Assembly (NCBI RefSeq): GCF_014640255.1
Contig: NZ_BMGP01000001.1
Location: forward strand, 1 to 64,000
Length of the DNA stretch: 64,000 bases
Origin: Subtercola lobariae
Lineage (GTDB): Bacteria > Actinomycetota > Actinomycetes > Actinomycetales > Microbacteriaceae
Reading direction: 5' to 3'
Under the pieces are notes generated by a model. That model worked only from the letters and a program-made list of their open reading frames with translations. It made no database searches and had not been told where the DNA came from. Of this stretch, positions 43,523-51,725 are shown piece after piece; positions within the stretch are counted from its first letter, which is position 1, and each line of letters starts with the position of its first letter. The translations under genes and the position numbers were made by a program.

Positions 43523-44761
43523 TTGATTCGCAACGTCGCGCCATCATCGGCACCGAAGAAACCCCTGAAGAAAAAGCAGTTGGCGGTGCTCGCCATCGTC
43601 TGTCTCGGCACCATGGCCGGGCTCTCGGCGTGTACCACCACGAGCTCTGACGCGGCTGCCACCGGCACGGCGTCGGCGGCATCGTCGGGCACCTGCGCCA
43701 GCAGCACCGCGACGCCGAGCGACCCGTCGGTTGCCGCCGCGCAAGCCATCGTCAACAAGTCGTCGCTGCCGGTGACCACGTGGGATGGCCCGACAACCGG
43801 GCCCAAGACTCAGGCGGGCAAGAACATCGTGTTCATCGTCTCAGCCGAGTCGAACACGGGCGACACCGGGGTGTACGCCGGGTTCAAAGAGGCAGCCACC
43901 GCCATCGGCTGGAACGTGACCGAGATCGACGGCCAGAACTCGACCAGCGGTAACCTTGCGGCGCTCAACCAAGCCATCGCGCTGAAGCCCGACGCCATCG
44001 CCGTGTCGAGCTTCGACCCCAACGCCATGGAGCCGGCGTTCGCTGCGGCGAAGGCTGCGGGCATCCCGGTAGTCGGAAATCACACGGGAAACACGCCCGG
44101 CTTCAACTCGACCTACCCTGACCTGGCCGCCAACGTCACGAGCGACCCCACCACCATCGCCCAAGTGACAGCTGACTGCGCCCTCGTTGCGAGCAACGGT
44201 ACGGCCCAGGTCACTATCACCGGCTGCGGGTCAGAAGCGATCATCTGCTCGACCAAAGAAGCCGCTATGAAGAAAGAGATCGAGACCAGCCCGAACGCGA
44301 AGGTTCTGAAGGTCAACGAGTTTCCGTTCGAAAGCATCAACAGCCAAGAGGCTGGCGTTGCCACCGCTGATTACCAGCAATACGGCAGCCCATTGGGTTA
44401 CATGCTCGCCATCAACGACAACTATTGGGATGCCGCGATTCCTGCCCTGCAGGCCGTCGGCGCGCAGCCTTCGGGCCCGCCCCTGATGATCGCCGCAGGT
44501 GACGGCAGCCCCGCCGCCTTCGACCGCATTCGCCAAGGCCAGTTTCAGATCGCCACAGTGGCCGAGCCGCTCAACGAGCACGGCTGGCAGATGGCCGACG
44601 AAATCAACCGTGCACTGAACAACAGTGCACCCTCGGGCTTCGTCACCTACCCGCGCCTCGTCACCAAAGAGAACGTCGATCTCGAGGGTGGCGCGCAAGG
44701 AACGTTCGATCCCGACAACGGTTACCGCGACCAGTACAAGAAGATCTGGGGAATCAATTGA
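43523..44761 (+). CDS. Sugar-type ABC transporter substrate-binding lipoprotein
   Basis: 412 residues with a TTG start, GAGAAAGG about 9 bases ahead. A long basic N-terminus leads into a signal helix and lipobox LSAC (about residue 37). The RbsB-type fold follows (NIVFIVSAESNTGDTGVYAGFKEAATAIGW, LNQAIALKPDAIAVSSFDPNA). Two Cys (ITGCGSEAIIC) near residue 235 may form a disulfide. The ligand is unknown. Confidence 0.9.
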   Translation: MIRNVAPSSAPKKPLKKKQLAVLAIVCLGTMAGLSACTTTSSDAAATGTASAASSGTCASSTATPSDPSVAAAQAIVNKSSLPVTTWDGPTTGPKTQAGKNIVFIVSAESNTGDTGVYAGFKEAATAIGWNVTEIDGQNSTSGNLAALNQAIALKPDAIAVSSFDPNAMEPAFAAAKAAGIPVVGNHTGNTPGFNSTYPDLAANVTSDPTTIAQVTADCALVASNGTAQVTITGCGSEAIICSTKEAAMKKEIETSPNAKVLKVNEFPFESINSQEAGVATADYQQYGSPLGYMLAINDNYWDAAIPALQAVGAQPSGPPLMIAAGDGSPAAFDRIRQGQFQIATVAEPLNEHGWQMADEINRALNNSAPSGFVTYPRLVTKENVDLEGGAQGTFDPDNGYRDQYKKIWGIN

Positions 44762-45777
44762 CCACGACCCGCAGCGCTTCGCCGCGACCGCGCGTGATGA
44801 TCTACGAGAAGATCGGCCCCGGCACGCATCTTGTCGAGGAGCTTGCGACGCACGGCATCGACGCAGATCAGCCGTTCGGGCCCGAGTCGACGCTGCTCAG
44901 GCACGCTCCTATCAGCGAAGACCGCATGATCGAGCTCGCTGCCGGGTATGACGGGCTCATCGGCATCAGCGGTTCGAAGCTCACTCGCCGGGTCTTCGAG
45001 GCGCTGCCTCAGCTGAAGTACGTGTCGAAGATCGGCATCGGCTACGACGTCATCGACATCGATGCGGCGAACGATCTTGGCGTGAAGGTCACCAACACGC
45101 CGTCGCCCATCGAGATCATCAGCGTGGCAGAGCACGCGGTGACCTTGATTCTGGCGGCGGCGAAACGGCTCGACTACTACAGTCTCGACCGCATCCGGTC
45201 GGGCGGCTGGACCGATTCGGTGATTCGCTCGCGAAATCTCTACGGCAGCACGCTGGGGCTTGTCGGCTACGGTCGCATCGCCCGTGCGGTGGCCAGTCGC
45301 CTGGCTCCGTGGGGTGTGAACATTGTCGCGTACGACGTCGCATCGATAGAAGACAGCGAGGGCGTTCGCATGGTTTCGCTCGACGAATTGCTGAGCGTCT
45401 CCGACGTCGTGTCGCTTCACGCCCCCAGTTTCGCGGGTGGCAAGCCGGTGCTCGACGCCGGCGCCATCGGCCGGCTGAAGCGCGGGGCGATCGTCGTCAA
45501 CACGGCTCGGGGTGTGCTGGTCGATCAGGATGCCCTGAGCCAAGCCCTCGCCAGCGGACAGGTGTCGGTTGCCGCGCTCGACGTCTTCGAGCCTGAGCCG
45601 CCGCCCGGTGACCTCGAGCTCTTCACGAACTCGAACCTGCTCACGACTCCGCACTGCGCAGCCAACGTGGTCGAGGCCGAAGCAGACATGGAGCGCATGG
45701 CCGTGACCAACATGGTCGAGCTGCTGGCCGGCGGCGAGCCGACCAGCCTGATCACCGCGCGAACCGTCGCCCCGTGA
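44758..45777 (+). CDS. D-2-hydroxyacid dehydrogenase (SerA/GyaR-like)
   Basis: 339 residues, TTG start overlapping the binding-protein stop. NAD-binding domain: STLGLVGYGRIARAVASRLAPWGVNIVAYD; catalytic Arg in GAIVVNTARGVLVDQDALSQAL, Glu in DVFEPEP and His in LLTTPHCAANV. It interconverts a D-2-hydroxyacid and the 2-ketoacid. Its product could feed the HpcH/HpaI aldolase two genes on. Confidence 0.93.
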   Translation: MTTTRSASPRPRVMIYEKIGPGTHLVEELATHGIDADQPFGPESTLLRHAPISEDRMIELAAGYDGLIGISGSKLTRRVFEALPQLKYVSKIGIGYDVIDIDAANDLGVKVTNTPSPIEIISVAEHAVTLILAAAKRLDYYSLDRIRSGGWTDSVIRSRNLYGSTLGLVGYGRIARAVASRLAPWGVNIVAYDVASIEDSEGVRMVSLDELLSVSDVVSLHAPSFAGGKPVLDAGAIGRLKRGAIVVNTARGVLVDQDALSQALASGQVSVAALDVFEPEPPPGDLELFTNSNLLTTPHCAANVVEAEADMERMAVTNMVELLAGGEPTSLITARTVAP

Positions 45778-45850
45778 CCGTGGCTTCCTAACCGCCCCTC
45801 ATCACCGCCCCTCATATCCGTGGCCGTCAGGCCGCTTCATCTACGAAAGG

Positions 45851-46732
45851 ATGCCCGTGACACTCGTCACCGCCCCCATCGCCGCTACGCAATACATCGA
45901 GTACCTCGACGAATCGCCCACCACGGTGACGCCCCTCGGCGGCCGCAGCTGGAACAGCCGCGCGCAGAACCTGACCCTGGTGTACAGCGAACTCGCCGAC
46001 GGCGATGAACTCGCGCACGTCGGCGAGTTCGAGTATGTGGTGCTCGTCACCGACGACTCGAGTTCGGTGACGGTCAGCGCCACCCCGAACACCGTCTCGC
46101 TCACCGGCCGCGGTGTCATCGTGGTGCCGCCGGGCGAGAGCCGCGTCATCGCGTCGGGCCCGGCGAAGATCGTGCGCCTGTTCGATGGGCGCGAGCTCAC
46201 CGTCGTAACGGCAGCCCTCAACGCGGGTGCCTACACGCAAGCTGACGCCCGCGTTGCGCCAGTCGAACCGTGGCCAGAACCCGTGGGTGGCCGCCAACTG
46301 CGGGTCTATCCGCTGGCCGACTACGCGCCAGAGGCGGGGCGGTTCGGCAACATCTTTCGCACCTCGACCTTCATGATCAACTTCTTCGACCCGCACGACG
46401 GTCCGCGTGACGCAGAGCAGTTGTCTCCGCACCACCACGACGACTTCGAGCAGTGCTCGCTCGCGGTGGGCGGTGACTGGGTGCACCACATTCGCACCCC
46501 GTGGGGGCCCAAGCGCAGTCAGTGGCGAGCCGATGAACACCGGTTCGTGGGGAGCCCGTCGGTCGCGATCATCCCACCGCCCGTTGTGCACACCAGCGAG
46601 GCCATCGGGTTGGGCGTGAACTCGCTGATCGACATTTTCAGCCCGCCCCGGGTCGACTTCTCGCTGAAGCCGGGCTGGGTGCTGAACGCCGCCGACTACC
46701 CGGCACCCGCCGACCTCGGGGCAGACTCATGA
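45851..46732 (+). CDS. Cupin-domain protein, function unknown
   Basis: 293 residues. Two cupin-like halves: an N-terminal one (DELAHVGEFEYVVLVTDD, GVIVVPPGESRVIASG) and a C-terminal one with SPHHHDDFEQCSLAVGG, whose His residues and Glu match a cupin metal site, and IIPPPVVHTSEAIG with the last His. GAAAGG precedes the ATG. It may be an isomerase or lyase for the imported acid. It overlaps the aldolase gene by 4 bases. Confidence 0.78.
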   Translation: MPVTLVTAPIAATQYIEYLDESPTTVTPLGGRSWNSRAQNLTLVYSELADGDELAHVGEFEYVVLVTDDSSSVTVSATPNTVSLTGRGVIVVPPGESRVIASGPAKIVRLFDGRELTVVTAALNAGAYTQADARVAPVEPWPEPVGGRQLRVYPLADYAPEAGRFGNIFRTSTFMINFFDPHDGPRDAEQLSPHHHDDFEQCSLAVGGDWVHHIRTPWGPKRSQWRADEHRFVGSPSVAIIPPPVVHTSEAIGLGVNSLIDIFSPPRVDFSLKPGWVLNAADYPAPADLGADS

Positions 46733-47490
46733 TCACGTTCGCTTCTCTGCTCGAACAGGGTACGCCGGCGCTCGGCACCTGGGTGAAGTTGCCGGTGGTG
46801 GAGTCGATCGAGCTCATGTCGGTGGCCGGGTTCGGGTTCGTGGTCATCGACCTCGAGCACTCGCCGATGTCGTTCGAGACCGCGGCGACGCTCATTGCCG
46901 TGGGGCGCGGGCGCGGGTTGGTGGTGCTTGTTCGGGTTCCCGATCATGGGTACGCGGGCATCCAACGCTGCCTCGACGCCGGAGCCTCGGGAATCGTGGT
47001 GCCGCACGTCGACTCGGTCGACGAGGCGAGAGCCGTCAACGCGGCGGCCCGGTTCGAGCCGAAAGGCAAGCGGGGCGTCGGCCCGACCAGCCGCGCGGGC
47101 GACTGGGGGCTCGCATCGTTTGCCGGTTACCTGGCCAGCGATGCCGACGTGGCCGTGATCGCGCAGATCGAGAGCATGGCCGGGGTGAACGCCGTCGGTG
47201 ACATGCTCGCCGACGGCTCCGTCGACGCCGTGCTCGTAGGCGCGGCCGACCTTTCGGTGTCGCTCGGCTTGGCGATGGATGACCCGGGCGTCACCTCACT
47301 CATCAGCACCGTTCTGGCGCAGTGCCAGGCCGCGGGTGTGCCCTGCGGCACTGCGATCGGCGCCGACGGTGCCCGTGCCGCGCGCCTCGGCGCACAAGGA
47401 TTCGGCTTCGTACTCACAAGCAACGACGCCACGATGCTCGGCGCGGCAGGTCGCGCCATCGTCACCGCGTCGCAGGAGGCTGTTCGCTGA
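46729..47490 (+). CDS. HpcH/HpaI family aldolase
   Basis: 253 residues. FVVIDLEHSPMSFETAATLI, LVRVPDHGYAGIQRCLDAGASGIVVPHVDS, IAQIESMAGVNAVGDML and AVLVGAADLSVSLGLAM are family motifs with the metal-binding Glu and Asp. It probably splits a 2-keto-3-deoxy acid. It overlaps the BKACE gene by one base (TGATG). Confidence 0.9.
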   Translation: MITFASLLEQGTPALGTWVKLPVVESIELMSVAGFGFVVIDLEHSPMSFETAATLIAVGRGRGLVVLVRVPDHGYAGIQRCLDAGASGIVVPHVDSVDEARAVNAAARFEPKGKRGVGPTSRAGDWGLASFAGYLASDADVAVIAQIESMAGVNAVGDMLADGSVDAVLVGAADLSVSLGLAMDDPGVTSLISTVLAQCQAAGVPCGTAIGADGARAARLGAQGFGFVLTSNDATMLGAAGRAIVTASQEAVR

Positions 47491-48425
47491 TGATTTCTGC
47501 TAGGAAAGTGATTATTTCGACTGCCGTGACGGGGTCGGTTCATGTTCCGTCGATGAGTGAGTTTTTGCCTATCACGCCTGATCAGATTGGTCAGGCGGCG
47601 GTGGAGTCGGCTCAGGCTGGGGCTGCGATCATCCATTTGCATGCCCGGCATGCGGTGGATGGTAGCCCGGCGTTCGAGCCGGAGGTGTTTGGTGAGTTCT
47701 TGCCGCGGATCGCGGCCGAGACTGATGCGGTGGTGAACATCTCTACCGGTGGTGCGTCGTCGATGACGGTGCAGGAGCGGCTTGCTGCGGCGACGACGTT
47801 CAGCCCGGAGTTGGCGTCGTTGAACATGGGCACGATGAACTTCGTGGCCGCGGGTGCTGCTGCACGCATCACGGATTGGCGGTTCGAGTGGGAGAAGCAG
47901 TTTCTCGAGAACACGTATAAGAACCCGTTCAAGAACACGTTCGATCAGATCGAGTACACGCTCAAGGAGTTGGGTGAGGGTCAGGGTACCCGGTTCGAGT
48001 TCGAGTGTTACGACATCGGGCATTTGTACTCGTTGGCGCACTTCGTCGACCGCGGGTTGGTGAAGGCGCCGTTTCTGATTCAGGGCGTGTTCGGGGTGCT
48101 GGGCGGTATCGGCGCTGACCACGCGAACCTCAGTCACATGGTGACCATCGCCGACAAGCTGTTCGGCAACGATTATCATTTCTCGGCGTTCGCTGCCGGG
48201 CGCACCCAGTTTCAGTTCGCCACGCACAGTGCGTGGTTGGGTGGGCATGTGCGGGTCGGGCTCGAAGACAACCTTTACATTCGCAAGGGTGTGAAGTCGT
48301 CGTCGAATGCGGAGCAGGTCACGAAGATGGTCGGGGTGCTCGAAGACCTCGGCCGTGACATCGCGACCCCTGACGAGGCCCGCGACATGCTTGGCTTGAA
48401 AGGCAAAGCCGCCACCAACATCTGA
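47490..48425 (+). CDS. BKACE (beta-keto acid cleavage enzyme, DUF849)
   Basis: 311 residues. VIISTAVTGSVHVPSMSEFLPITP, AGAAIIHLHARHAVDGSPAF with the zinc-binding His pair, SLNMGTMNFV and FECYDIGHLYSLAHFVDRG identify the BKACE family, which condenses a beta-keto acid with acetyl-CoA to give acetoacetate and a new acyl-CoA. LGGHVRVGLEDNLYIRKGVKSSSNAEQV is the typical C-terminal segment. The gene uses more T-ending and GGT/CGG/GTG codons than its neighbours, a possible sign of later arrival. A terminator follows. Confidence 0.93.
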   Translation: MISARKVIISTAVTGSVHVPSMSEFLPITPDQIGQAAVESAQAGAAIIHLHARHAVDGSPAFEPEVFGEFLPRIAAETDAVVNISTGGASSMTVQERLAAATTFSPELASLNMGTMNFVAAGAAARITDWRFEWEKQFLENTYKNPFKNTFDQIEYTLKELGEGQGTRFEFECYDIGHLYSLAHFVDRGLVKAPFLIQGVFGVLGGIGADHANLSHMVTIADKLFGNDYHFSAFAAGRTQFQFATHSAWLGGHVRVGLEDNLYIRKGVKSSSNAEQVTKMVGVLEDLGRDIATPDEARDMLGLKGKAATNI

Positions 48426-48448
48426 CACCCGAACAGATGACGTGCGTC

Positions 48449-48488
48449 AGGGGTCTGTGCCGAGCATCCACTCGGCACAGGCCCCTTT
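48449..48488 (+). terminator. Strong intrinsic terminator after the BKACE gene
   Basis: A 16-bp stem (48449-48464 with 48471-48486, containing CTGTGCCGAG / CTCGGCACAG, one G-T pair) closes a 6-base loop and runs into TTT. It ends the importer/aldolase/BKACE operon. Confidence 0.88.
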
Positions 48489-48515
48489 CGCGCGCGTGCC
48501 CGCGCCGCAACGCGA

Positions 48516-48573
48516 TCGACTTGACGCACAAGCACCCCACAGCGCGGTTTAGCGTGCTTTTGCGTCAAATCGA
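48516..48573. repeat. Imperfect long inverted repeat
   Basis: Arms 48516-48535 and 48554-48573 (20 bp, two mismatches, core TTGACGCA / TGCGTCAA) are separated by 18 bases. It lies between the terminator and the end of the convergent tetR gene. It could be a terminator for tetR, a protein-binding site or a scattered hairpin element. The rest of the 48426-48631 gap holds no gene. Confidence 0.6.
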
Positions 48574-48631
48574 AAGCGTTGCGAGGCCAGAGGTAAGAGA
48601 CGGGCCCCGGGCTCAGTGCCTAACCAGAGAC

Positions 48632-49249
48632 TCAGTGCCGCACCAGAACGGCCTGAATCGACGGCGCGACGTACGCCACCAGCGCCTCTCGCTCTTGCCT
48701 GACGAGGGCGTCGATCTCCACCAGGCGAAGACCGACGACCACGCCGACGAGCATGGAGCAGGCGAGCTCGATTCTGGTGGTCATGTCGGGGTCGTCGCGC
48801 AGGCGCGCGCCGAGGTCGTCGATGACTCTCTTCTGAATGAGTTCGCGCAGCTGAACGGTGGCCTGCTGGGTGCCGATGGCGGCTCGCAGTAAGGCGAGCA
48901 GGGGTTCTGAGATGTGCGGGTCACCATCCCACACCTCGAGAAAGGCGCGGGTGACGCGTTCGCCGAGACCCTCCGCCGGGCCGTCGAACGCCTCGGCTAT
49001 GCGCGACATGGTGCTCGGGCCCGACGAATCCATGACGGCGGTGAACAGCTCGTCTTTCGAACCGAAGTACTGCATGACCAGCGAGGCGTCGACACCTGCG
49101 TCGCCGGCGATACCGCGAATGGTCGAACGAGAGAAGCCGTCTTTCGCGAAGCGGGTGCGGGCGGCGTCGAGAATCACCTTGCGGGTGGGGCCGGCACCGA
49201 GCCGCCGCTTCTTCAGCGGTTGCGGCTCTGTCTGAGCAAAATCGACCAT
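48632..49249 (-). CDS. TetR family transcriptional regulator
   Basis: 205 residues from the ATG at 49249. The helix-turn-helix is RKVILDAARTRFAKDGFSRSTIRGIAGDAGVDASLVMQYFGSKDELF. The ligand domain (about 85-205, TetR_C PF17920-like) contains FLEVWDGDPHISEPLLALLRAAIGTQQA. It is divergent from the NTF2/flavin-oxygenase operon; the 95 bases between hold an 18-bp palindrome over a promoter. Confidence 0.92.
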   Translation of the reverse strand: MVDFAQTEPQPLKKRRLGAGPTRKVILDAARTRFAKDGFSRSTIRGIAGDAGVDASLVMQYFGSKDELFTAVMDSSGPSTMSRIAEAFDGPAEGLGERVTRAFLEVWDGDPHISEPLLALLRAAIGTQQATVQLRELIQKRVIDDLGARLRDDPDMTTRIELACSMLVGVVVGLRLVEIDALVRQEREALVAYVAPSIQAVLVRH

Positions 49250-49273
49250 AAGCCAAAGTGTAGGCAACTTTTG

Positions 49274-49314
49274 TCTCAACACGTGTTGAGAAGATGACGA
49301 TTTGCTCGTATGCT
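49274..49314 (+). promoter_or_regulatory. TetR operator and promoter of the flavin-oxygenase operon
   Basis: TCTCAACACGTGTTGAGA at 49274-49291 is a perfect 18-bp palindrome. Its right end is a -35 box (TTGAGA, 49286-49291), followed after 17 bases by a good -10 box (TATGCT, 49309-49314). Binding of the divergent TetR protein would block this promoter. Confidence 0.78.
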
Positions 49315-49344
49315 GATCCCGACGTCATCAACGAGGAGACCGAC

Positions 49345-49776
49345 ATGACCCCCCAAGAACAGCTCGAACTGGTGAAGAAGCACTATTCCCTGAACAAGGC
49401 GGGTGACTTCGACGAAGCGCAGAAGCTGCTGACCGACGACTTCTCTATCACCATTCCCGACTACATGCCGTTCGCCGGGGTCTACCGGGGAAAGAATGCG
49501 TTCGTCGAGTTGATTCCGATTGTGGCGAAGTCGGTATCGGTGAAGACGCTGACCTATGTGGCGACGACGGTCGGTGACGATCACGCCGTCGAGCTCGTCG
49601 AGTTCACGCTCGAAGGCGGCGGCGACACGCCCGTCGAGGTCGCCGAAGTGGTGTGGTTTCGGGGCGAGCAGATCAGCGAGATTCGCCCGTTCTACTTCGA
49701 CCCCGCCCCGTTCATCGAAGCGGCCGCCCGAAACGCTGCGAAAGCCGCCGCCGAAAACGCGGTGGCGTCCAACTGA
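49345..49776 (+). CDS. NTF2/SnoaL-like protein
   Basis: 143 residues, GAGGAGA upstream of the ATG. The SnoaL-like cone fold is seen in QEQLELVKKHYSLNKAGDFDEAQKLLTDDFSITIPDYMPFAGVYRG and EVVWFRGEQISEIRPFYFDP. Members are small enzymes or ligand-binding proteins (ketosteroid-isomerase-like). First gene of the TetR-controlled operon. A 17-base near-repeat (GTCCAACTGACA-CAGG) brackets its stop. Confidence 0.85.
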   Translation: MTPQEQLELVKKHYSLNKAGDFDEAQKLLTDDFSITIPDYMPFAGVYRGKNAFVELIPIVAKSVSVKTLTYVATTVGDDHAVELVEFTLEGGGDTPVEVAEVVWFRGEQISEIRPFYFDPAPFIEAAARNAAKAAAENAVASN

Positions 49777-49857
49777 CATCAGGTCCAACTGACACCAGGC
49801 CCGACAGCCACCTATCACTACGGCCTGTCGGCCGCCCATCACTACGAAGGAGTACCG

Positions 49858-50409
49858 ATGCTGAAGATCGAAGAACTGAGCGCACGAGCAGAGATTCAGG
49901 ATGCTCTGCTGCGCTATACCCGTGGGCTCGACCGAGTCGACATGAAGCTGGTGCGCAGCGCCTTTCACCCCGACGCGTACATCCAATTTCCCTCGAGCTT
50001 GCACGTCGGCTCGGTCGACGGCTTTCTCGACTTCTTGAGCGGTGAAATGCCGCGCTTCGTGCGCACCATGCATCTTCTCGCCAACACGTTCATCGAATTC
50101 GACGGCCCGCACGTCGCCCACGTGGAGACCTACCTCAACGCCGACCACCAAGGCTCAGAGGTGCACCAGTGGAAGAACGAGCACGTGAAACTCTGGGCGC
50201 GCTACCTCGACCGCTTCGAAGAGCGCGATGGCGTCTGGCTGATCGCCCGGCGCAAGCTCGCCACCGGGTGGATGTACCGGTACCCGGCCGAGGGCTTCTT
50301 CGACGATCATCCTGATGCCTCAGCCGCAGGGCGCGATGGCGCCGATCCGAGCCTCGAACCCGTCGCAGGGTTCGGCGGCGCCCCCGTTGCACGAAAGGAA
50401 TGGCCGTGA
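49858..50409 (+). CDS. NTF2/SnoaL_4-like protein
   Basis: 183 residues, AAGGAG ahead of the ATG. EELSARAEIQDALLRYTRGLDRVDMKLVRSAFHPDAYIQF is the start of the SnoaL_4 group, which includes small subunits of ring-hydroxylating oxygenases and dehydratases such as scytalone dehydratase. TMHLLANTFIEFDGPHVAHVETYL and YLDRFEERDGVWLIARRKL follow. It overlaps the flavin-oxygenase gene by 10 bases, so the two products likely act together. Confidence 0.88.
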   Translation: MLKIEELSARAEIQDALLRYTRGLDRVDMKLVRSAFHPDAYIQFPSSLHVGSVDGFLDFLSGEMPRFVRTMHLLANTFIEFDGPHVAHVETYLNADHQGSEVHQWKNEHVKLWARYLDRFEERDGVWLIARRKLATGWMYRYPAEGFFDDHPDASAAGRDGADPSLEPVAGFGGAPVARKEWP

Positions 50410-51623
50410 TCACCGACCTCGCACCAACCCGCGCCGCAGACCTCATCGCCCGCATCGTCGAACTGCAGCCCTGGCTGCGCGACCAGCAGGCGCTCGCCGA
50501 GCAAGAACGCCGCATTCCGCAAGAGACCATCGAGCGGCTCGACGCTGCCGGCGTCTTCGCGTTGTGTGCGCCGAAACGCTTCGGCGGCGCCGATTTCGAG
50601 ACCCGTGAGTTGCTGGCCATCTACCGCGCTCTGGGTGCCGGATGCGGCGCGACCGGGTGGGTGGTCTGGGCCACGGCCGGCGGCAATATGTGGAGCAACG
50701 CTTTCGACGAAGAAGTGGTGGCACCGGTCTACGAGTCGCCATGGGTCGGCAACCGCACCTTCGCCGTGGGCGGCACCAGCCGCCACATGTCGGGTACCGC
50801 GCGCAAGGTCGAGGGTGGCTGGATAGTGCAGGGCGTGTGGCCGTTCGCCACCGGCAGTGTGCACGCCTCGCACGGCTACCTCGCCGTGTTCTACGACGAC
50901 ACCGACGACTCCAAAGTGGGCATGGTTCTCGTGCCGAAAGACCAGCTGATCAGCCGAAACGACTGGGATGCCTCGGGGCTCGCCGCCACCGGCAGCCAAA
51001 CCATGGCGACCGACGGTGAGCTCTTCGTGCCCGATGAGCGATTCGGATTTCCCGCCGAACTGGCCAAGCGCACGGCGGCCCTGATGGCCGAGGGCCGTGG
51101 CCCGCGCCGGGGCGGCCTCGCGCGCTCCATCGTCTCGAGCACCGGAGTCGCACTCGGCATGGCCGACCAGGCGCTCGAAGTCTTTCTCGGTTCCATCGGC
51201 CGCCGCAGTGTGCCCTATTCGCCGTACACCAAGCAGCTCGACTCGCCCGTTGCGCACCACATCATCGGCCGCGCCGCGATGCAGATTCGCGCTGCGGGCC
51301 GGCTGGCAGATGCCGCTGTGGCCGAGTTCGATCGACTCGACGCAGCGGGAATCGACCCCACCGAAGACGAGATTCTGCAGTTTCACACCGATGCCGCCTA
51401 CATCTGGAACGAGTGCGCCACGGCCGTCGAAACGTTATTTCGGGCATCCGGTGCCTCGGCGATCAGCAAGCGGATGCCGTTGCAGTTGATCGCGCGAAAC
51501 GCCAGAGCCGGCAGCATGCACGCGGCGAACAACGTCGACACGTGGCTCGAGAACCTCGGGCGCTCGCTGGCCGGCGTCGTAGCCGGGCCGTCGTCGATGA
51601 GCGTGCTCGAGCGCAAAGCGTAA
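50400..51623 (+). CDS. Flavin-dependent oxygenase of the acyl-CoA dehydrogenase fold
   Basis: 407 residues. Early helices (LQPWLRDQQALAEQERRIPQETIERLDAAGVFALCAPKRFGG), the Trp-rich TGWVVWATAGGNMWSNAF and SGTARKVEGGWIVQGVWPFATGSVHASHGYLAVF match the group of HsaA/HpaB-like reduced-flavin hydroxylases rather than true acyl-CoA dehydrogenases. It would hydroxylate or oxidise the substrate using FMNH2 from a separate reductase, which is not in the window's operon. The start may also be the GTG at 50406. Confidence 0.88.
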   Translation: MAVITDLAPTRAADLIARIVELQPWLRDQQALAEQERRIPQETIERLDAAGVFALCAPKRFGGADFETRELLAIYRALGAGCGATGWVVWATAGGNMWSNAFDEEVVAPVYESPWVGNRTFAVGGTSRHMSGTARKVEGGWIVQGVWPFATGSVHASHGYLAVFYDDTDDSKVGMVLVPKDQLISRNDWDASGLAATGSQTMATDGELFVPDERFGFPAELAKRTAALMAEGRGPRRGGLARSIVSSTGVALGMADQALEVFLGSIGRRSVPYSPYTKQLDSPVAHHIIGRAAMQIRAAGRLADAAVAEFDRLDAAGIDPTEDEILQFHTDAAYIWNECATAVETLFRASGASAISKRMPLQLIARNARAGSMHAANNVDTWLENLGRSLAGVVAGPSSMSVLERKA

Positions 51624-51725
51624 TCGCAGCCGCGGGCGCAAGGGGGGCGCGAGCGCAAGGCGAAACGCAGGCACCACTTTCACCACCAGTCATCACCACT
51701 AGTCGACGAAGACGAGGAGACACTC

